Of a stretch of DNA of 64,000 nucleotides, positions 59,180 through 64,000 are shown one piece after another. Within the stretch, counting starts at the first letter, position 1. The number at the start of each line of letters is the position of its first letter. The notes below the pieces were generated by a model, which saw only the letters and a list, made by a program, of their open reading frames with translations, was not told where the DNA came from and made no database searches. The position numbers and the translations under genes are program-made. Source of the DNA: JBBQSN01 sp963825505 (lineage in GTDB: Bacteria > Actinomycetota > Actinomycetes > Actinomycetales > CAWJMD01); assembly GCA_963825505.1 (NCBI GenBank), contig CAWGTL010000002.1, forward strand, positions 1-64,000, read 5' to 3'.

Positions 59180-61606
59180 TCACGGGCCGAACCGGAGCTC
59201 GTGCCTGAGCAGCTCGGTCCCGTCCCAGCGACGGCCGGTGAGCGTCACGGCCACCGTCGACCCGTCGTCCACGACGTCGACCGAGCCGAACTGCCCGCTC
59301 CCGGGCAGCACGGGCCCGGTGTACGGCCCGCCCTTCACGCTGCCGCGGCGGTCCAGGGCCGCGGCCTGGAACAGCGGGAAGCCGCCGCGCGCCGACGAGG
59401 AGTAGTCGGTGTTGGTCCCGTCGTCGACCGCGAGCATGTGGGCGTCACCCGAGAGCATGAGCAGGTTGTCGACGCCCGCGTCCGCGACGGCGTCGGCGAG
59501 CAGCCGGCGCTCCTCGGCGAAGCCGCCCCAGGTGTCGGCGGCGGGGTCGGGCGCGTCGATCCACGGGTCGGGGCTGACCCACACCACCAACCCGTACCGG
59601 TCGGCCTGCGCGAGCTCGCCGAGCAGCCACTCGCGCTGCTCGGTCCCCAGCGCCGAGCGGAACGAGCCCGTCGGGTCGTCGACCGGGTCGCGGGCGGATC
59701 GGGTGTCGGTCAGCAGGAACCGCACGCGACCGACGGTGAAGGCCTGGTGGATCGGTGCCGCGGGGTCGGTCGCCAACGGGTAGTGCGGCACCGACTGCCG
59801 GTACGAGGCCATCGCCGCAGCGCGGCTCGGCGACGTGCGGTCGGCGTCGTTGCCGCCGTAGTCGTGGTCGTCCCACACGTACGCCACCGACGCCTGCCCG
59901 TACAGGGCCGCCTGGGCCGGCGCGCCGAGGTTGGAGTCGACCTGGTCGCGGAACAGCCGGACGTCGTCCACCTCGATGTTCGAGTAGTGCCAGTCACCGG
60001 TGAGCAGCACGAAGAGCGGGTCCCGCGCCCGCATGGCATCGAACACCCGGCCGTTCGAGCCGCCGTTCTGGCAGGAGCCCACCACGAAGCCGAAGGAGGC
60101 CGGTCCCGGGGCCGGGAAGGTCGTGACGCGCTGCACGCGGCTGCGGTCGAGCACACCGCCGACCTCGGCCGCGTAGTGGTAGACCGTGCCCGGCTCGAGA
60201 GCGTCCACCGTCGCGACGGCGACGCCGTCGCCGTCGACCCGCGCGGTGACGGAGGCCACGGGGTCGGCGAGGGTCTCGTCGCGAGCGACCACGACGCGCA
60301 CGTCCTGCGCCGCCTCGTCGGTGCGCAGGCGCACCTCGGTGCCCGTCGCGGTCGTGGCCCCGGCCCACATCCACTCGACGACGTCGACCGACGCGGCGGG
60401 CGTGGGCGAGCCCGGATGGGTCGGCCCCCACAGCGCGGAGTAGGTGGCCGAGGCGCCGCCGGCGACCACGCCCATGAACACCGCCGCGGCCACGGACAGC
60501 GCGATCACCGATCGCAGGCCCGCGCGGCGGGCGCGCGCCACCCACATCGCCACCGCGGGAGCGGCGGTGGCGGCGGTGACCAGGACGGCCACCACAGGCG
60601 GGTACTCGACCGAGGCCGCGACCCCGAGCAGGGCCGACGCCGCGACCACCAGCGCGCCGCCCGTCGCGCCGCGGCTGCGGGCGAGCAGCACGCCGACGAC
60701 GGCGGCCGCCAGCACCAGCCACTGCAGCGGTACCTCGAGGCCGCGCCCGAGGATCCCCGAACCCGGCGCCCGTGGCATGCCGACCGTGGCCGCCAGCCCG
60801 ACGTCACCGACCACCAGGGCGCCCAGCCAGACCAGCGCGAGCCGGTCGAGGACCCGCGCGTCGCCGGCACCGATGCGCACGGCGTCGGGCTCCGCCTCGG
60901 GTCGCGCTCCCCGCTCAGGTCCGGGAGTGCGCTGCGCCCACGGGCAGCTCCGGCAGTGCGCGTGCAGCGACGGTGCCTCCAGCCCCGCCAGCGCGACCAG
61001 CACGAGCAGGCCCGCCAGCAGCCACGACGCGAGGACGTCGAGCGGCCACCGCGAAGCGGCGTGCACCTCGGCCAGCGAGACCAGGACGACGCCGGCTGCG
61101 AGCAGCGCGCCGACCGCGGACCGCGCTCGTGGCGACCACCCGGCCGCCGACGACGCGACCACGACGGTGCAGGCCGCTGCGGTCAGCGCCAGCACGCCCG
61201 GGCTCGGCAGGCTGCTGCCGGCGGCGGCGAGAGGGGAGTCGTCCGGACCCGCGCGACCCAGCACCGCGGCCAGCAGGACGCCCACCGCCACCGCGAGGGC
61301 CGGCAGCACCACGGCGAGCGCCTGCAGGGGGCGGCAGCGCCGACCCAGCACGAGGACCAGGAGCGCGCACACCCCGACGCCGACCAGGATCCAGCGACCC
61401 GGCGGGAGGAGCGGCTCGAGCCACGACCACCCCCGCAGCCCGCGGTACAGGCTCGCGTCGGCCGGTGGGTTGGCCGCGGCCGCCAGGGTCGTCGTCGTGG
61501 TCGCGGCCACGAGCAGCGCGCCGGCTGACAGGACCAGCCGTCGCCGCGTCGCGGGCAGCTCGCGCGGGGGGTCGCCGTGGGGCCGCGGGCGGTCCTGGGT
61601 GCTCAT
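59180..61606 (-). CDS. Membrane protein fused to PhoD-like alkaline phosphatase
   Basis: An 808-residue two-part protein. Residues 1 to about 400 hold some ten membrane helices; within them SRWPLDVLASWLLAG resembles the end of a PAP2 phosphatase domain, but the key histidine of HWPxD is Arg. Residues about 410-808 are a PhoD-like metallophosphatase with a fibronectin-like start (ATTATGTEVRLR), then VVGSCQNG, LLTGDWHY, VWDDHDYGGND and LLMLSGDAHM, the metal and phosphate residues of PhoD. The phosphatase would face outward. ATG 61606 is preferred (AGGAGG 11 bases upstream). Substrate unknown; phosphodiesters such as teichoic acid are possible. Confidence 0.82.
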   Translation of the reverse strand: MSTQDRPRPHGDPPRELPATRRRLVLSAGALLVAATTTTTLAAAANPPADASLYRGLRGWSWLEPLLPPGRWILVGVGVCALLVLVLGRRCRPLQALAVVLPALAVAVGVLLAAVLGRAGPDDSPLAAAGSSLPSPGVLALTAAACTVVVASSAAGWSPRARSAVGALLAAGVVLVSLAEVHAASRWPLDVLASWLLAGLLVLVALAGLEAPSLHAHCRSCPWAQRTPGPERGARPEAEPDAVRIGAGDARVLDRLALVWLGALVVGDVGLAATVGMPRAPGSGILGRGLEVPLQWLVLAAAVVGVLLARSRGATGGALVVAASALLGVAASVEYPPVVAVLVTAATAAPAVAMWVARARRAGLRSVIALSVAAAVFMGVVAGGASATYSALWGPTHPGSPTPAASVDVVEWMWAGATTATGTEVRLRTDEAAQDVRVVVARDETLADPVASVTARVDGDGVAVATVDALEPGTVYHYAAEVGGVLDRSRVQRVTTFPAPGPASFGFVVGSCQNGGSNGRVFDAMRARDPLFVLLTGDWHYSNIEVDDVRLFRDQVDSNLGAPAQAALYGQASVAYVWDDHDYGGNDADRTSPSRAAAMASYRQSVPHYPLATDPAAPIHQAFTVGRVRFLLTDTRSARDPVDDPTGSFRSALGTEQREWLLGELAQADRYGLVVWVSPDPWIDAPDPAADTWGGFAEERRLLADAVADAGVDNLLMLSGDAHMLAVDDGTNTDYSSSARGGFPLFQAAALDRRGSVKGGPYTGPVLPGSGQFGSVDVVDDGSTVAVTLTGRRWDGTELLRHELRFGP

Positions 61607-61716
61607 GGCGCACGGCACCTCCTCACCGGCCAGGTGCCGACTGCACCGTTGTACACCGCGCCCACCGGTGCGCGGGAGCCCCGGGAGCGCGGCACCGCGA
61701 CAGGCTTCTCGGCGCT

Positions 61717-61746
61717 TTGCTGGCGCCGCCTGCAGACAGGTACCCT
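61717..61746 (+). promoter_or_regulatory. Promoter of tRNA-Ser
   Basis: -35 TTGCTG (61717-61722) and -10 TACCCT (61741-61746) with an 18-base spacer; the start of transcription would be about 6 bases before the tRNA. Confidence 0.6.
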
Positions 61747-61758
61747 GACCGCGCTGGA

Positions 61759-61847
61759 GGAGGCGTCGCCTAGTGGCCTATGGCGCCCGCCTGCTAAGCG
61801 GGTTCGGGGCTTCAATCCCGTCGCGGGTTCAAATCCCGCCGCCTCCG
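61759..61847 (+). tRNA. tRNA-Ser (anticodon GCT)
   Basis: An 89-base type II tRNA. Acceptor GGAGGCG/CGCCTCC; anticodon stem CCCGC/GCGGG around loop CTGCTAA, giving anticodon GCT for AGC/AGU; a long variable arm GGGGCTTCAATCCC; T-arm GCGGG-TTCAAAT-CCCGC. Discriminator G at 61847; CCA is not encoded. Confidence 0.95.
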
Positions 61848-61863
61848 CAGAGTGAGAACGAGC

Positions 61864-61893
61864 AAGGCCCCCGCACCGAGGTGCGGGGGCCTT
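61864..61893. terminator. Bidirectional hairpin terminator
   Basis: A 14-bp perfect inverted repeat AAGGCCCCCGCACC / GGTGCGGGGGCCTT followed by CTTCTT on the plus strand. It sits between tRNA-Ser and the convergent LCP gene and can serve both. Closely resembles the terminator at 55269-55296 (shared AAGGCCCCCGC stem). Confidence 0.8.
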
Positions 61894-61914
61894 CTTCGTG
61901 TGCGGGTACGGAGG

Positions 61915-63519
61915 TCAGCCGCAGGTGTCGTCGGCGGCGACGCGGGCGTCGAAGGTCGGGGTCGAGCCGGAGCCGGACCCCGAACCGGCCTCACCCGACA
62001 GCGGCTGCTCCGGCAGCGGCTCGGAGCCGGTGCGGTTGGGCACCTCGACCACGGCCGGGGCGCCCCGGCCCAGGTCGACCACGTAGCTGCCGGCAGACAG
62101 GGTGGTGTCCTCGCGCAGCGTGGCGCCCGGGAAGGCCGCCTGCAGCGTGGCCGCGGCCTCCTCGTCGTCGAGCGCGTGCCGGATGACGACGCCGTCGACG
62201 TCCTCGGTGCCGTTGGCCAGACCGGAGATCTCGAAGCCCTGGACGGCGAGCGCGTCGCCGGCCTGCCGCGCGAGCCCGCTCACGCCGGAGGAGTTGACGA
62301 CCCGGACGGACACGTCCGCCGGGCTCGCCGTCAGCGTGGGCGGTGCCGTGCTGGTCGGCGCGGTCGAGGTCGGCGCGGCGGTGGGCTCGGTGCCGGGCAG
62401 CGGCAGGTCCTGGCGGGCCGCCTCCCACAGGGCGTCGGCGTCGTCGGTCCAGATCACCCGGTTGGGGTCGGGCTCGTACGTCTCGTTCGGGACCGTCACG
62501 AACCGGATCTGGTCGGTGGGCATCGACCGCAGCTGCAGGGCGAGCTCGGACAGGGCTCGCGGGCTGGCGATCGCCTCGTCCGTGGTGAGGGAGCTGGTGG
62601 CGGCGTCGAGGAAACCGAGCAGCCGGTCGGGACGCAGCAGCAGCTCGGAGCTGGTGGCCTCGCGCACGACGGCGGACAGGAACGCCTGCTGCCGGTCGAT
62701 CCGGCCGATGTCCGAGCCGTTCCCGATGCTCTTGCGGGCGCGGACGAACTGGGTGGCCTGCACGCCGTCGAGGTGGTTCTCGCCCGCAGGCAGGTTCAGC
62801 CGGGTGGCTTGGTCGTTGATCGCCTCGGGGAGGCAGATGTCGACCCCGCCGAGCGCGTCGACCATGTTGCTGAAGCCCTCGAAGTTGATGACGGCGAAGT
62901 GGTCGATGGGGATGCCGGTGTTGGCCTGCACCGTGGCGACCGTGCAGAGCGCACCGCCGGCGACCCCGTTCAGCTCCGCACCGTCGGTGAACGCCCCGTT
63001 GAACATGCCCAGGTCCCGGTCGGACCCGTCGTCGCCCTGGGGGTCGGCGCAGTCGGGACGCTGCACCATGGAGTCGCGTGGGATGCTCACCACGAAGGCG
63101 CTCTTGCGGTCGGCGGCGAGGTGCACCAGCAGGTTCGTGTCGGAGTGCTCGGTCGTGGCGGTTCCGGCGTCACCGACGAACTCGTCCGGGTCGGACAGCT
63201 TCCGGGTGTCCGAACCCATCAGGAGGATGTTCAGCGGCGGCAGGTTCGTCACGGGGTCGGCGGTCGCCACGGTCTCCGGCCGGCCGCCCAGCCCCGAGGT
63301 CATGTCGACGCCGGTGATGTTGCCGTCCAGGCGCACGTAGATCACCGCGGCCGCGGCCACCGCCACGACGAGCACCGACGCGACGACGGTCGCGAGCGCG
63401 CGGGCGACGGGGTGCTTGCGGCGCGGGCGCGCTGCGACGTGGCGCCCTCGCGCCGCTGCCGAGCTCCTGGGAGCGAGCAACGAACGGTCCTCTCGGTTCC
63501 GGGGTGCGGGCCCGTCCAC
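61915..63519 (-). CDS. LytR-CpsA-Psr (LCP) family protein with LytR_C domain
   Basis: A 534-residue LCP phosphotransferase, which links teichoic-acid-like polymers or arabinogalactan to peptidoglycan. Basic cytoplasmic start, one membrane helix (ALATVVASVLVVAVAAAAVI), LCP domain with NILLMGSDTRK, HSDTNLLVHLAADRKSAFVVSIPRDS (Asp and Arg residues that bind the lipid pyrophosphate) and DGVQATQFVRARKSI. The last 140 residues form a LytR_C domain (VSVRVVNSSGVSGLARQAGDAL) and a Gly/Ser-rich tail. Start is GTG 63519. Membrane-anchored, outside-facing. Confidence 0.92.
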   Translation of the reverse strand: MDGPAPRNREDRSLLAPRSSAAARGRHVAARPRRKHPVARALATVVASVLVVAVAAAAVIYVRLDGNITGVDMTSGLGGRPETVATADPVTNLPPLNILLMGSDTRKLSDPDEFVGDAGTATTEHSDTNLLVHLAADRKSAFVVSIPRDSMVQRPDCADPQGDDGSDRDLGMFNGAFTDGAELNGVAGGALCTVATVQANTGIPIDHFAVINFEGFSNMVDALGGVDICLPEAINDQATRLNLPAGENHLDGVQATQFVRARKSIGNGSDIGRIDRQQAFLSAVVREATSSELLLRPDRLLGFLDAATSSLTTDEAIASPRALSELALQLRSMPTDQIRFVTVPNETYEPDPNRVIWTDDADALWEAARQDLPLPGTEPTAAPTSTAPTSTAPPTLTASPADVSVRVVNSSGVSGLARQAGDALAVQGFEISGLANGTEDVDGVVIRHALDDEEAAATLQAAFPGATLREDTTLSAGSYVVDLGRGAPAVVEVPNRTGSEPLPEQPLSGEAGSGSGSGSTPTFDARVAADDTCG

Positions 63520-63569
63520 GTGGGTGGGGGCCCTCTCAGGAGGGTAGCCCGCGGTGCCGCACCATCCTG

Positions 63570-63592
63570 GTGCTCAGGGCGGCCCTGAGCAC
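63570..63592. terminator. Inverted repeat, probable terminator
   Basis: GTGCTCAGGGC-G-GCCCTGAGCAC, 11-bp arms with one central base, between the LCP gene start and the acyl-CoA ligase stop. Its place downstream of the ligase on the minus strand suggests termination; an operator for the LCP gene is possible. Confidence 0.5.
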
Positions 63593-63659
63593 GGGGCGCG
63601 CCGCGATCTGCACACTTTGCTCACGTGCTCCCCGGAGGGCCCCCGCAGGCCCGGTTCGG

Positions 63660-64000
63660 TCAGAGGGTGGTGACCTCGAGCTCGCCGTCGGCGTACCGGC
63701 GCCGCAGCACCTTCTTGTCGAACTTGCCGACGCTGGTCTTGGGCACCTCCTCGATGAAGGCCCACCGCTCGGGCAGCTGCCAGCGCGCCACCTTGTCGGC
63801 CAGGTAGTCGCGCAGCTCCTCCACGCCGACCTCCTGCCCGGTCACCACCACCACCGTCGCCAGGGGCCGCTCGCCCCACTTGTCGTCCGGCACGCCGACG
63901 ACGCTCGCCTCCGCGACCTTGGGGTGGCCCATCAGCGCGTTCTCGAGGTCGACCGAGCTGATCCACTCGCCGCCGGACTTGATCACGTCCTTGGCGCGGT
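63660..64000 (-). CDS. Acyl-CoA ligase, C-terminal part (truncated by window end)
   Basis: The C-terminal 113 residues of an ANL-superfamily acyl-CoA synthetase, continuing past the window. The hinge and catalytic region AKDVIKSGGEWISSVDLEN is present, then PDDKWGERPLATVVV, and the catalytic lysine motif KTSVGKFDKKVLRRR near the end. Most similar in style to medium/long-chain fatty-acid CoA ligases. The N-terminal adenylation domain is outside the window, so substrate cannot be told. Confidence 0.9.
   Translation of the reverse strand, partial: RAKDVIKSGGEWISSVDLENALMGHPKVAEASVVGVPDDKWGERPLATVVVVTGQEVGVEELRDYLADKVARWQLPERWAFIEEVPKTSVGKFDKKVLRRRYADGELEVTTL

Overview
The window is about 64 kb of very GC-rich, densely packed chromosomal DNA from an actinobacterium (Actinomycetota). 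Several things point there. There are GTG starts throughout, many 4-base GTGA overlaps between consecutive genes, and start codons that sit a few bases after a TAnnnT hexamer (leaderless style). The gene content agrees: Ku plus a split LigD, a DUF222/HNH endonuclease, GTP-type PEP carboxykinase, a mycobacterial-type cysteine desulfhydrase, an LCP (LytR-CpsA-Psr) protein, a large LuxR-type (LAL) regulator and a copper CsoR. The genus cannot be fixed from sequence alone. I see no prophage, insertion sequence, CRISPR array, rRNA or replication origin; most of the window reads as ordinary core or near-core chromosome.

Layout. 0-2.5 kb (minus): a 12-bp-repeat acidic ORF, a cupin_4/JmjC-like oxygenase and a sucrase/ferredoxin-like protein, coupled by GTGA overlaps. 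2.6-5.6 kb (plus): a coupled four-gene operon of acyl-CoA dehydrogenase, PIG-L deacetylase, NodS-like methyltransferase and family 2 glycosyltransferase, with no assigned product. 5.7-8.6 kb: phosphoglucomutase, a DinB/DUF664 protein and a TetR regulator. 8.8-13.1 kb: DUF222/HNH nuclease and the non-homologous end-joining genes (Ku, LigD ligase, LigD polymerase). 13.1-16 kb: a sulfur/PLP pair and a lipoprotein. 16.2-20 kb: a palindrome-rich intergenic region, a small protein, a LAL regulator and a VOC protein. 20-25.3 kb: a TetR regulator, three tandem operators, an MMPL exporter and a YhgE/Pip protein. 25.3-29.9 kb: small genes and ACC deaminase. 29.3-38.7 kb (minus): recC-recB-recD with two small followers. 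38.8-40.1 kb: Hsp20 with a CIRCE-like site, a CopZ-like chaperone and CsoR. 40.2-46.8 kb: a secreted protein, fumarylacetoacetase and the molybdate operon (regulator-modA-modB-modC). 46.9-52 kb: single-gene metabolism and regulators. 52-55.1 kb: an unusual two-component pair (cyclic-nucleotide-domain histidine kinase; response regulator fused to a thioredoxin-reductase-like flavoprotein). 55.3-64 kb: tRNA-Arg, an unknown lipoprotein, pckG, a membrane-PhoD fusion, tRNA-Ser, an LCP protein and the C-terminal end of an acyl-CoA ligase.

Two cross-cutting points matter to the reader. First, at least four single-base insertions in short G or C runs (about 15,988; 20,037; 21,019; 23,306; 45,711 are the suspected places) break genes whose reading frames otherwise continue naturally and end at exactly the expected overlap with a neighbour. 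These look more like sequence errors than pseudogenes, so the affected genes are given with corrected extents. Second, the most interesting systems for follow-up are the coupled PIG-L/NodS-like/glycosyltransferase operon, the histidine kinase with the CxxC-less flavoprotein response regulator, and the MMPL exporter carrying a decayed ABC-ATPase tail beside a YhgE/Pip protein under three TetR operators.
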